A DNA stretch of 64,000 nucleotides from the NCBI GenBank assembly GCA_033725935.1, contig MU867082.1:464621-528620 (forward strand), given 5' to 3'. A program made the position numbers and the translations under genes. This document shows, piece after piece, positions 47,765-58,334 of this stretch (the first letter of the stretch is position 1; each line of letters begins with the position of its first letter). Under the pieces are notes generated by a model. That model saw only the letters and a list, made by a program, of their open reading frames with translations, searched no databases and was not told the origin of the DNA. The stretch comes from Cladorrhinum sp. PSN259 (taxonomy: Eukaryota; Ascomycota; Sordariomycetes; Sordariales; Podosporaceae).

Positions 47765-49418
47765 GTTTTTGGGTTGTTTGTGGATGTGGAAGTTGAAGGT
47801 GGTGGAATTGGTGTTGTGATCAGAATGTCTGGCCTTGCACAAAAGACAGACACAGAGATGAAGGAGATGGTTGCAGGTGGTTGTTACAGGAACAAGATGA
47901 TGATGATGATGATGAGGTGTTGTCGTTGTTTGACAAAGAAAGAGAAAAGAGGAGAAGCTGAGCTCGAGAGGAGGGCGGGGGATCGAGGGGGTTTTGGTCT
48001 CCCGAGCTCTCTTGTGAGGAGCTGCTGCTGCTTGGGTGTGTGTGCTTGGATTGTTCCTGCCAATCGACCTCCTGTTTCGTCAGACCCGGGCGGGGTAAAA
48101 GTGTCAGGAGAGTGATCACGTTGGCTGGTTCGGGGTTCATCACGGGATCGCGTGACGAGTACATCATCATGGAACGATGACCTGTTGAAGGTCAAAGTAC
48201 TCTTGGTCCGAGCGTCTTGCATGGGTTGTTTGACACTAATAAAATCCGGGGAAAATCTGGGGTAGCAGGGACCAGTGACCCACTACCTGTCAGCCAACGT
48301 CTCTCCTCCACGATGACCCAGTAAATTCCCGGCAATTGGTTTTGCAGTTCTCGAGAGTGTCAATGACGGTTTGTAAAAGGTTGCACATGTTTTGATGTAA
48401 AATTGGTGGCTGGCCAATTGACTGAATCTTGAGTCGAAATGTCGGGGTGACTCGAGACCTTAACAATTTTTTGGCATGCAACAAAAGGGCTGATCAGGAC
48501 GGGAGCTTGCTGCTGGTTCGCTGCTGCCCGCCGGGTGTATGTAATGTGCGGCCTCTCCCCCTCACTTCACCATCCGTCATCCTGCACAGCTCCCCTTCTG
48601 TGGTTCAATTGGTACAGGCGGGGCGCAAAAGGTGGGGTTTCTGATTGGCATGGATGGATGGCGCTTGAACTGCAGAGAAAGGAACGGCACTGCTTCTCAA
48701 GCCATTTTTGGTCAAAAGGCACGGATATCCATCCGTCCATGCTGCAAGTGCAGAGCTCAGAGCTGAGATCACCTGCCATTCAGTTCCGCGAGGGGAAACT
48801 GGACCTCCTGGAACCCAAACCATCGATTGGAATGCGAATTGTTCACCAGAAACACAAATGCGATTGCATCCCGTTACACTGTTAGTTACAGGACTCGGAA
48901 TTATTAGGAGCAATTGGTGCTACTGCGTAATTTAGAGGGACAGTCATTGTGTAACGGGGCGAAGGCCTGTGAGCTTGCACAAGCTGAAGCTCGAAAGCGG
49001 GGAAAACCAAGTTGGCTCATCCCCTGGGATCGCCAGTTCTCCTCAAGCAACCGGCAAAAGCTTCCCCCATCCCCGCTCAAGAGAGAGAAGTTCAGATCGG
49101 TAGGTTAGGAAGGGCTGGTTGCCTCCGCTATTTTCCCCACTTGTTGACGTCGATTTGCAGAGCTGAGGTGTTGGATGCAGGGAATAAGGTTTCAAGCTGC
49201 TTGATGCCGTCTTTTGGTGCCCTGCCGATCTACACTCGCGTGAGGGGAAGCCCGATGAGGTGGCTTTCATGCTTATTCAGATTGTGGTGTGTTTACATGG
49301 TTTACAGGTGATTGAAATGTGAAATTATGTTGACACTGGATTCGAAGCTTAAAGGATAGATATGAAAGAAACGTTGATGCATTTGCTCCTAGCTGATCTG
49401 TCCGTTTCATAATGCTCG
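47765..49418. other. Intergenic region, 1.65 kb
   Basis: Upstream part of the DUF6699-like gene plus the 3' flank of the CocE gene. Contains a short GAT repeat (47897-47912). Open frames are overlapping and unconvincing; the 279-codon frame 47276-48115 on the plus strand runs antisense to the four-exon gene and is rejected. Confidence 0.5.
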
Positions 49419-51324
49419 TCAGTAATTTGGCGGAATGACAGGCACCACCAAATAATTCTCATACTGCTTTCCAAAATGAATGTGGTTCATGCCCTGCAAA
49501 AGTTCTGGACCCCTGTCGGTTATCATGTTAGTTACATTCTCTCTGCAACACCAAATGAATTAAACTCACCTATCAACTGGATCATTGTGCAAAAAGATAC
49601 CCGACCCCTGAGTATCTCCCGACGCCACCTCCAGAACCAACCTGTCACCTTTGCCCAACACAACACAAGTCGGCCAGATCTCAACATCAACAGCGTACAC
49701 CTCGCCCTGAATAACTGGCAACACATCTTTGGCTGTATAATCACGATGAGGTAGCCACTCTCTGTGTTTGGCATGTTCCTTGTTGACCTTGCGTAAAGAC
49801 ACTCTTAACCAGCCCTTTGTGAGAGGAACCGGATCTCCAGCTGTGCCGGTGTAGAATATCTCGTTGCCGTCCTGACCCGTATGACGGAGAGTAAGAAACA
49901 AGTCAACATCACAGGGAGTGGGACCACCCCTGTCGGGAGTCACTGATACGTTGAGATGTGCTACAACATGTCCGGTAACCTCGGTGTCCCTTTCAAAGGG
50001 TTGAGTCTTGAATGTGACGGCTTGTGGTTCCTCAATGGTTCCAAGAGCTCGGTAAGAAACCTTTTGCTCCCTGGAAATGACCAGTTTGTCAGAGGTGAGG
50101 GTCGAGTCGGGGTTGAGGTAAAGTCTCCGGTAGTCAGTCCTCGCAATAGGCCATTCATTCTCCTCACGCCTGGGAAACATCTCCCTCTCCTTGGCTGCGT
50201 CGTTGTATCCTGCGTTTCCCTTTCGGATCACCATGCTTATGGGGGCTACCTTTCCTTGAGTTGCCCAACCGACGCGGTTGTCTCCTTTCAAGAAAGCATC
50301 CAGGAAGCTTCGCTGAATCTCGACTTCTTCCTCGTAGTAAAACGGCAGATCATGTCGGCCAGTAATCATACGCAGATATTTGAATTCTGATCCTGCGTGA
50401 AGGTATCCTTGAATATTCCCGCGAAGGTGAAGTAGGATACCTCCCCAATTGCCGACAGAGAGCAGGGGAACCTCGATATCTCCCATGTTGTACTCCTTGG
50501 AGGCGTAATATCCTTGGTCGCGGAAGAAGTTCTCTCTGTTGTCGATGGTCTGGTCTGCCCTATCCATTTCGAGCTGTTCTTCGGGAATATCTCCTTCGAT
50601 AGTGTCTGGACCCCAGTTTCTGGCTGCTCGTCCCGCAAGCCCGTACTGATTGCTGACGACCTGGCGTTTCCACCACCACTCGATGAATGCATTGGAAAGG
50701 ATACCGCCGTGTCGACACCTGTCTCTGTAATAGTCTGACATGCCCTCCCAGGGTACCATTGCTGCAAGTCCCTTGGGTTTGCGTGCAGCTACGCGCCATT
50801 GACTTCCAGCGTAGTAACTGATACCCAGAAGACCGACCTTGCCAGATGACCACGGTTGCTCTGCGGCCCATTCGATCAAGTCACAAAACTCCTCGCTGGT
50901 CTCGCGCGACATTGTGTTGAGGAATCCTGGAGACTGGCCGGTGCCGATCTCGTCTCCGCGGACGACGGCATATCCATGGGAGGTCCAAAATTTTGGATCG
51001 GGGGTTTCCCATGCGGAGTGGGTTGACTTGTGCTGAGGATTCACCTCTGAGAAGGATTGAGGATGGAAACTGAAGCATATCAATTTGAGCGTTCCTTTCT
51101 CTTGAGTAAATAATAACTCACTCTTTGTATGGGATATCCTTCCCATACGGGCCATAAGTAACAAGCACAGGGGCGGGGTTTGACGCCTTGGGCCGATAGA
51201 CGTTACACCGAATGACGGCATCGCCGGACTTGAGAGGGACATTCACATTCTGCTCAAAGATGTAATCAAAAGAAGTGTCGTCGATGGAGGAAATATCGTT
51301 CCACTCATCTGGCTTGGTGGTCAT
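49419..51324 (-). CDS. CocE/NonD-family alpha/beta hydrolase
   Basis: Three exons (51122-51324, 49570-51069, 49419-49512; introns of 52 and 57 nt), 598 aa. This family includes bacterial cocaine esterase and X-Pro dipeptidyl peptidases. N-terminal catalytic domain: YRPKASNPAPVLVTYGPYGK, then RGDEIGTGQSPGF, and the nucleophile elbow GLLGISYYAGSQW with Ser at about 152. The acid and His are expected near GRHDLPFYYEEE. The C-terminal jelly-roll domain (from about 370) contains EVTGHVVAHLNVSVTPDRGG and GWLRVSLRK. The last exon adds RGPELLQGMNHIHFGKQYEN and ends VIPPNY. No signal peptide is seen, so it is likely intracellular. It hydrolyses esters or amides of unknown identity. Start codons of this gene and the flavin monooxygenase lie back to back, 384 bp apart. 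Confidence 0.95.
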
Positions 51325-51708
51325 CTTGGAGGCGCTTGACTATGATGTGAGGTGATGCACCAGAGATCTTGTTCTTGCATTTGTTCCATGCTGCCATAAA
51401 GTGCACCGCCGGACTCCCGAGCGGTTGCATTTAGCTCCGAGACACACGTTGAACCCCGGAACAGAAGATCATTGGACACTCGCGAACCTTGTCACATGAA
51501 ACGCAAGCAAGCATATGCACCGTCGTACTCAACGTCCGTCAGCACCAGCATGGTCGAGCGGCGCAGTCCGTCGGAGTCCGTCGGACGACTCAGGAGAGAG
51601 ATATAAGGGGAATAAGAGCACTTTTGAGTGACAGGAACCGTGATTTTCTCTCCTCATTGTCTATTTCAATCCTGGAACCGTGAAAGGTTTACACTGGACG
51701 CGCATGTC
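51325..51708. promoter_or_regulatory. Shared divergent promoter with paired CCG-N-CGG sites
   Basis: 384 bp between the CocE/NonD gene (minus) and the monooxygenase fusion gene (plus). TCCGTCGGA occurs as two everted CCG-T-CGG sites at 51568-51574 and 51578-51584, spaced exactly 10 bp, about 125-140 bp upstream of the monooxygenase ATG. Everted or inverted CGG triplets are the usual targets of fungal Zn2Cys6 regulators. Co-regulation of the pair is inference. Confidence 0.5.
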
Positions 51709-54285
51709 ATGACATCCGTAAGGAAGGAACCCTCTGCTGGTCCGCTCAGGATTTTGATAGTCGGAGCAGGTAATGACCGAGCAGCCGATAAAAGTCTTTT
51801 CAGTGCCGAGGAAGCTAATATTCGAGCACCGGGATAGGGATCGGGGGACTAACTGCTGCGGTGGGCTTCCGGAAGCAGGGCCACGAGGTCACCGTAAAGA
51901 AGCCCCCGGAGACCACCCCCGGGCACCGGAAGACATTGGTAAAAGACTGATTTTGCTTTCAGCTGTTTGAACGGTCCGAATTGGCAAAGGAAACTGGAGC
52001 GGCACTCCACCTAGCATCCAACTGTCACGGCATCCTCCGCAGGTTCGGCATATACCCGGAGACCTTTGGTGCGAATCCAGTACACGGTGTAAGTGGTGCA
52101 CCGTCAATTGTTGATCTTCACACACTGACTTCATCCCACAGCTCCTAGAATATGACTACACCGGATCACTGCGCGCTGATGTAGATCTGAGGGAATCCCT
52201 GAAGCAATGGCAGAATGCAAGTCGCGACCCCCCTATATCCTATCCTTAGACACTGACATCTGTTTGGCACGTACAGGTCTGGGTGTTGTCGCATCGTATT
52301 CGACTTCACGAGGCTCTCATGGAGGCAGCAACGGCAAAGGAGGGGGAAGGTCCACCGGCTGTTCTAAAGACATCAAGTCGCATCATTGATGTTGACACCG
52401 AAAACGCAACCGTCACTCTGGAGAATGGAACGCAGTTCACAGGAGATCTGGTCATTGGCGCGGATGGTGTCGGTGTAAGTACTGCCTCTGAGCGAATAAC
52501 TTAAACGGCCTATCTGACAGTCGCAGTCCATCACAAGAAAATACATCGCCCCGGACATCAAGCCATTCGGATCAGGGAAGAGCGCCTTTCGGTTCATGGT
52601 GCCGCACGAAGTTATGCTTGCGAACCCTCAGACTAAGGACCTTGCAAGCCGGCAAGGATACATGACATTCTGGTTTGCGAATGATCGCAGGGTGGTCATG
52701 TATCCTTGCAATAACAATACGGTGATGAACTTGCTGGCGATACACCCGAGTCATCTTTCTGAGACCGCTGCTAGCACATCAGCAAATGGTCGATACCAAG
52801 ACTGGGATCAGCATAGCAACAAGGAAACATTACTCGGTATTTTCAAAGACTTCGACCCGAAGGTGCAAGAATTGTTGAAAATGGCGGACGAAAGGAGTCT
52901 CAAGGCCTGGACGCTCTTAGATATGGACAAGGTTCCTCGCTGGGTCCAAGGGAAATTGGTGTTGTTGGGTGATGCCGCTCATCCATTTTTGCCATGTGAG
53001 CATCAGTAAACCTCTTCAACTTATGAAAAAGCTGACATAAATCTCAACAGACCAAGGACAAGGAGGTACTACACCCTGACACCAATATCCCCTTTTCTCA
53101 TTAACACTTCGTACTAGCCGCTATCGCAATCGAAGACGCAGCCTCTCTCGTGGCTCTCCTCCAGTCCGGTACACCCATAGACGACATCCCCTATCGTTTA
53201 GCACTATACGAGAAACTCCGTGATGAGAGAGCCCACAAGATACAAGATTTCACCCGCATGACTGGCTTAGACATGACCGATGAGAAACGCAAGGATTTCA
53301 ACAGTCAGTTTGCCTCTTCTCTTTTGTTTAACCCTGCTAACAATACCAAGTAATGCAATTTACAAACTACAATCTGTCCCACGACGAGTTCCATCGCTCC
53401 TCTTACGCCCTTCAGCGGCACCTCTGGTCGAGAAACTCCTCCCGAAACCCAAACTTCTCCTGGCGTCTTCCTCTCGCATTCGGACCTTCACAGAGTCCAC
53501 GTCAGGATCCCCTCGGGAGACTCCAACAGCAAACTCTGGACGCCAAAACTATTACCCATAACATCAGATTCAAAACGTCGGCTACATATCTTAGAAACTG
53601 GTTCCCCTCTTTATCTTTTGCCTTCGTATCTCCCGGAACAGTAGCCGAAGCAAGTTTTCGCTGTGTGGAACTGGAAAACCTAGGCTGGCTAGGCGGGTTC
53701 GGATACAATTACTTTGGACTCTGGATACATGGAATCCAATACACGTGCAAAGACGGAACCGAACACCGGGGTTCGTGGTTGCCGGTGTTATTTGAGAATG
53801 AGGCAGATCCGATTATTACGGGACGGGAGGATCTAGGGATGCCAAAGGTGTTTTGTGATATTGATGTTCGGGAAGGTGGGAGCAGTATTGAGTGTAGTTG
53901 GAGGGGGAGGAGATGGTTGAAAATTGAGGTGGAGGGACTTGAAGAGAAAGAGAAAGAAGTAAAGAAAGGGGAAAGCGATAATTTATTGCTGTGGAGGTAC
54001 GTGCCTGCTGTTGGGGAGCCTGGAAAGGCGGATGTAGAGTATCCTGTTATTATTGAAGGGAATAAGTCAAAGGATTTGACTGTGGTAGAGAGGAGAATGG
54101 TAGGTAAGAAGGCAAAGGTGGAATTTGATGATTATGGAAGCGCGGAAAAGGTGATGGGAATGTTTCCTACGATTGGGGGTATAGTGAATGGGTTGGCTGG
54201 GGTGCCGATTTATGGGGTTCTTGAGGTTACGAGGGTCGAGGGAAGGGGATTGGATGCTTTTGGGCAAGCGAGGAGGGTAGAGTAA
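51709..54285 (+). CDS. FAD monooxygenase fused to an acetoacetate-decarboxylase-like domain (706 aa)
   Basis: Nine exons: 51709-51769, 51838-51893, 51963-52088, 52142-52216, 52277-52474, 52527-52995, 53051-53065, 53118-53303, 53351-54285. Residues 1-395 form a salicylate-hydroxylase-type flavoprotein: GAGIGG (19-24) completed across intron 1, then DLVIGADGVG, then the FAD ribityl motif GDAAHPFLPYQGQGA, which is assembled from three exons including a 15-nt exon. Residues 396-706 match the acetoacetate decarboxylase family: FVSPGTVAEASF, GWLGGFGYNYFGLWIHGIQY and TGREDLGMPKVF. Lys561 in PK is in the position of the Schiff-base lysine, but the next residue is Val where true acetoacetate decarboxylases have a second Lys. 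Intron 4 uses a GC donor (GCAAGT). The enzyme likely hydroxylates an aromatic acid, possibly with a linked decarboxylation. The C-terminal exon could be read alone from the ATG at 53353, but the splice joins it in frame. Confidence 0.92.
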
Positions 54286-54377
54286 TAAGATATGTTGTGG
54301 CTTCAGTAGTGTTCTGCCGGGGGTTTAAAGTGTTCTCTGTTTCGACTCTGACATTTTAGACAGAGTTAAATATAGTA

Positions 54378-56238
54378 ACGTGCGTGATAAGCGAGTGCAC
54401 CAAATAAGCGAGTGCACCACTTTCTACACAAAACACCACCTCAATATTCAACACTTCATTATTCCACAACCCAACATGGCTTCTACTTCAAAAGAGGCAC
54501 GCATACTTTTAGCCCTTGAGGCAATCCGAAACGATGAGAATCTTACTTTACGGGCCGCAGCAAAAATCTACGACGTTCACCATACAACACTTATGCGACG
54601 ACGCGACGGCAAACCTGCACGCCACGATATTCCAGCCAATTCACGTAAACTTACGGATTTAGAAGAGAAAATAATTGTTCGATATATAATTGAGCTATAT
54701 GCGCGCGGATTTCATCCTCGGCTTTGTTATGTGGAAGATATGGCGAATCGACTGTTACGCGAGCGCGACGCGCCCCCTGTTGGCATACGGTGGGCTCACA
54801 ATTTCGTTAAGCGCTAGCCAGAACTTCGGACGCGTTTTACGCGTAAATATGATTACTAGAGGGCAAAATGCGAAGATGCAAAGATTATTCGCGAGTGGTT
54901 TGCCTTTGTATATAACGTTAAGGTTAAATACGGCATCCTCGACGACGATTCGTATAACTTCGATAAGGCCGGCTTTATGATGGGCATTATTATGAGCACT
55001 ATAGTAGTTACTACCTCAGACGGCCGCAGTAGGGCTAAATAGGCTTAGCCTGGCAATCGAGAATGGGCTATAGTGATCTAAGGAGTGAATGCTCTCGGCT
55101 GGGCTATCCCGCCATTCATTATCTTAGCTAAGCAATATCACCTCGCCAACTGGTATTAAGAGTGCAACCTTCCGGCTACCTGGCGTATTATAATAACCGA
55201 TAATGGCTAGACTACTAATGAGAAAGGCATAGATTGGATTCGGCACTTTGATTTATATATAATATCTCGTATAAAAGGCAAATATCGGCTATTAATCCTC
55301 GACGGCCACGATAGCCACCATTCCGAGGAATTCGAGACTTACTGCCAGGAACACAATATCATTATACTCTATATACCTCCATACTCTTCACACCTACTTC
55401 AGCCATTAGATGTTGGTTGTTTTACGCCGCTAAAAAAGGCGTATAGCCGCCAAATTGAGCAGTTAATGCGGATGAATATCACATACATCAGCAAGTTGGA
55501 GTTTCTTTATGGGTTTAGAGAAGCGTTTTTTGCTTCGATAATAGAAAAGAATATCCAAGGAGGTTTTGCCGGAGCCGGCCTTGTGCTATACGATCTAGAC
55601 AGGGTGATATCTGGGCTAGATGTGCGTATTCGGACACCAACACCCCCCGCCCCAGAGCTAGGCACTGCACTACCTTAGGTCTCTTAAACACCACACAACC
55701 CTCGAGAAGCAACCTTACAGTCAGAGCTTATTAAAACACGGATTTCCGAACATCAAAATAGCTCGCCAACCTCGATGTTAACTGCTGTGGACCAATTTGC
55801 TAAGGGAGCAATGGCAATAATGCACGAAGTGGCTCTTCTCCGTGCAGAGGTCTCTTCCTTACGCAAGGCTAATGAGGGGCTTAGTAAGAGACGGAAAGCT
55901 AAAAGAACACGTGTGCAGTTTGGAGGATCACTTACTGTATAAGAAGCATAGGATCTATTGGATCAGAAGGCTATAGAAGAGCAGGTAGTTCAGGAAACAC
56001 GACAAAATGGTAGTGGTACAGGGGGGCTTCGTACGAAGATTCGGTGTTGTGGCGTATGCGGTAAGCCTGGCTATAATGCACGTACGTGCCAGGAGGCTGC
56101 AGAATCATCTGATTTATCTATTTCGGCTTCAGTTATTGTTATTTCATAGTGTGGTTGTGTAGAAATTGAAGATAGTTATGGTAGGGTGGTAGAAAGTGGT
56201 GCACTCGCTTGTCTGGTGCACTCGCTTATCACGCACGT
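54378..56238 (+). mobile_element. Fot1/pogo-type Tc1-mariner transposon, RIP-inactivated
   Basis: 1861 bp bounded by TA on both sides (54376-54377 and 56239-56240). The terminal inverted repeats are about 50 bp (54378-54427 and 56189-56238), start ACGTGCGTGATAAGCGAGTG, and match at 48 of 50 positions; both mismatches are transitions. Each repeat contains two tandem copies of AAGCGAGTGCACCA, which could be transposase binding sites. The interior holds a single mutated transposase frame. It inserted 90 bp downstream of the monooxygenase fusion gene without breaking it. Confidence 0.95.
54476..56149 (+). pseudogene. Transposase of the Fot1/pogo element, about 11 nonsense changes
   Basis: One continuous frame of about 557 codons, with no frameshift, interrupted by roughly eleven TAG/TAA codons. 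The start reads MASTSKEARILLALEAIRND, a pogo-type helix-turn-helix of the CENP-B class, followed by AAAKIYDVHHTTLMRR. DDE_1 landmarks survive: YNFDKAGFMMG (first Asp; Lys stands where Glu is usual), LILDGHDSH (second Asp) and SSHLLQPLDVGCF (third Asp). A C-terminal zinc knuckle CGVCGKPGYNARTC has Tyr in place of the expected His. Stops fit CAG/CAA to TAG/TAA or TGG to TAG changes, as RIP makes by C-to-T at CpA on either strand. Not functional. Confidence 0.92.
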
Positions 56239-56240
56239 TA

Positions 56241-57842
56241 TATCAAGTTGTTTTTATGCCAACCTTTCTGCCAAATTTGTCACATGGAATAGGAACAAAA
56301 TCAACGAGGAGGCAAATGAATGTGATAAACAAGGATGAAAATATTAGTTTGGGCCTGTATGAAACGTTTACACTTTTCACCTTGATTCAATCACCAAAAT
56401 AGAAACCGCCGGGGATGGATGAATCGGAGCAGTATGATCTCCCGACCGAGAGAGCCAAGCGGAACCGTTCGTCCCTCTCCACATCCACCACAAAACGCCA
56501 CGGCAAACGCCAAGACCGACTCCTCCTTGGGTAACCCCTCGCTGCGCATTCTTGGCATGGAATTGATGTTGATTGCCGCTGGAAAAACATTTCGTCACCT
56601 TCTTCTCTCCACAGATGATTCCATATCAATAAAGTTACATTCATGTCAACAAGCGAAAAGGAAGTTGGGTATGGATAAACTGAGATGGGAGCCTCCTGAC
56701 CACAGTGACATCGTCTTCCCACTGTCAGCCAAGCCTGAATGTTACAGAGAAAGATGCGGGGGAATTAATTCAATCTCATGACAGCCTTCATCCTTCTTCT
56801 TTCCATTTCTGTAATAAATCAATTCTCGCTCGCTCGGCTCCCGGCCCCGCGCGGACGTGTCTTTTTTCTTTCTCTTGCTTCCGTGCGGCGGCTTACGATT
56901 GTCGGACACATTGCATTTTGCATTTTGCATATGTATCATCCGTGCTTTTTCTTCAACGTGTTCTCTTCCCCACGATGTTAACCGTTTCAAAACACTTCTT
57001 CCAACCACAACGATCCAAGCACATGCCAAATTTTTTTTGAGGAAGCGGTGTGTGTGGTATGCATCTTTGTTGCTTGTTCTTGCAGGAAAAGAAGAAAAAA
57101 CTCCACTCTTGGGCACTTATTTTCCACACCGCACTAACCTGATCCTCCTCTGGCGCTTGCACTCGCTGCTTTCACTGTGCAGCTGTGCAGGGGTGTGTGT
57201 TGTGTGTGTGTGGTGTGTGTCTGTGTCTGTTTCCAACCACCTTTGAAATACTTCATGACCCCTCCTGCCTCAACACTTTTTCTTTTCTTTTCCTGACGTC
57301 TTCAATTACCCCCCTAAAAGTTGATTTTTTATTTTTCATTTTTTTTCATTTTGTTAGAATACCCAATTCATTCTGAAAAGCGCATGATGTTATGACACTC
57401 TTTCCACCTACAAATCCATGATTTCACAGGTGAGCGGGAACCCCTCCGTCAAATTCTGTTAGTATCAATGACAGAGATTTTGACCTTCAACATAGCGTGA
57501 ACGGGACCACTAATGCATTGTGTCATACACTCAGCTCCTTACGTAAAAAATCAGATATTCAAATCCAGATGCCCGGTCACCATCAAAAACAAGGAATACA
57601 ATCATTGCAGATCCTGCCCATCGAGCGCGCCGTCCGATCATTCTTCCCATTAGCCTAGACCGACCATACCAGAGCCGACATATTCAAGGAGAACAAACCT
57701 ATCCAACGACCGGAAGACAATCTATTGCAGAGGTATCCGAGCATTTCAACTCTCTCCGAGCATTTTTCAAAGCCTAGATACACACTCACAGCAATACACA
57801 CACACACACACACACACACCAACTACACTATACTCAGATAAT
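56241..57842. other. Intergenic region with CT-rich leader
   Basis: 1.6 kb, no supported gene. The section 56.8-57.4 kb is CT- and TG-rich, and the end (57.5-57.8 kb) is probably the promoter and leader of the following gene, with a (CA)n tract at about 57795-57819, roughly 25 bp before its ATG. Confidence 0.5.
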
Positions 57843-58334
57843 ATGCCACCACAACCAACAACCCCCTCAAGGGGAGGCCCCACCGCCTTCCTCCACTCAC
57901 TCTCCTCCCGTCTAAACATCCACGCAGCCCTGGCAGGCGAGGAAGAGCACCTCCTAAACTCCATCTGGATTTTACTCATGTTTCTTGAGGCCTTCATTGT
58001 TGTCGTCGTTACGATAAGGAGTGTTTACCGCACTATCAGGATGAGAGTTGGACGGAGTAAGAAAGTCATCAGCAGCAGACCGGGAACTGGATATAGTGCG
58101 AGATCGGGTACGAGCTACTCGAGAAGGGCTTCCGGAGGAGAAAGAGGTTTAGGAGGATGGGAAAGCGAGAAGGATTATGTGCTGGGAGAGAAGGACTGGA
58201 TTTTGGATGGTGTGTCTGAATTTTCGTTGTCTGAAAAGGATTATTACGGTGGGAATGGACGGTTTTATGGTAGTGGGAATAGGGGGGAGAAGGGACAGTG
58301 GAATCGAACTGGGGGGTATCCTGTGACTCCTTGA
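57843..58334 (+). CDS. Small single-span membrane protein (163 aa)
   Basis: Single exon beginning MPPQPTTPSRGGPTAF. A hydrophobic segment at about 40-58 (SIWILLMFLEAFIVVVVTI) is preceded by acidic residues (GEEEH) and followed by a basic stretch (RSVYRTIRMRVGRSKK), predicting one membrane span with the basic tail in the cytosol. The C-terminal 90 residues are Gly/Ser/Tyr-rich with repeated SEKDY/GEKDW motifs (SEKDYVLGEKDW, then LSEKDYYGG) and are likely disordered. The family is not recognised. It is possibly a plasma-membrane or organelle accessory protein restricted to related fungi. Confidence 0.7.
   Translation: MPPQPTTPSRGGPTAFLHSLSSRLNIHAALAGEEEHLLNSIWILLMFLEAFIVVVVTIRSVYRTIRMRVGRSKKVISSRPGTGYSARSGTSYSRRASGGERGLGGWESEKDYVLGEKDWILDGVSEFSLSEKDYYGGNGRFYGSGNRGEKGQWNRTGGYPVTP

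Noticed and set aside
47276..48115. 279-codon plus-strand open frame
   Set aside because: Runs antisense to the four-exon DUF6699-like gene, whose spliced frames and introns are coherent; composition is poor.
53280..53561. Alternative frame over the start of the decarboxylase-like domain (contains APLVEKLLPKPKLLLASSS)
   Set aside because: Considered as evidence of a frameshift in the fusion, but the main frame is continuous from the splice at 53351 to the stop and no second splice pair is needed. Kept only as a point to check with homologues.
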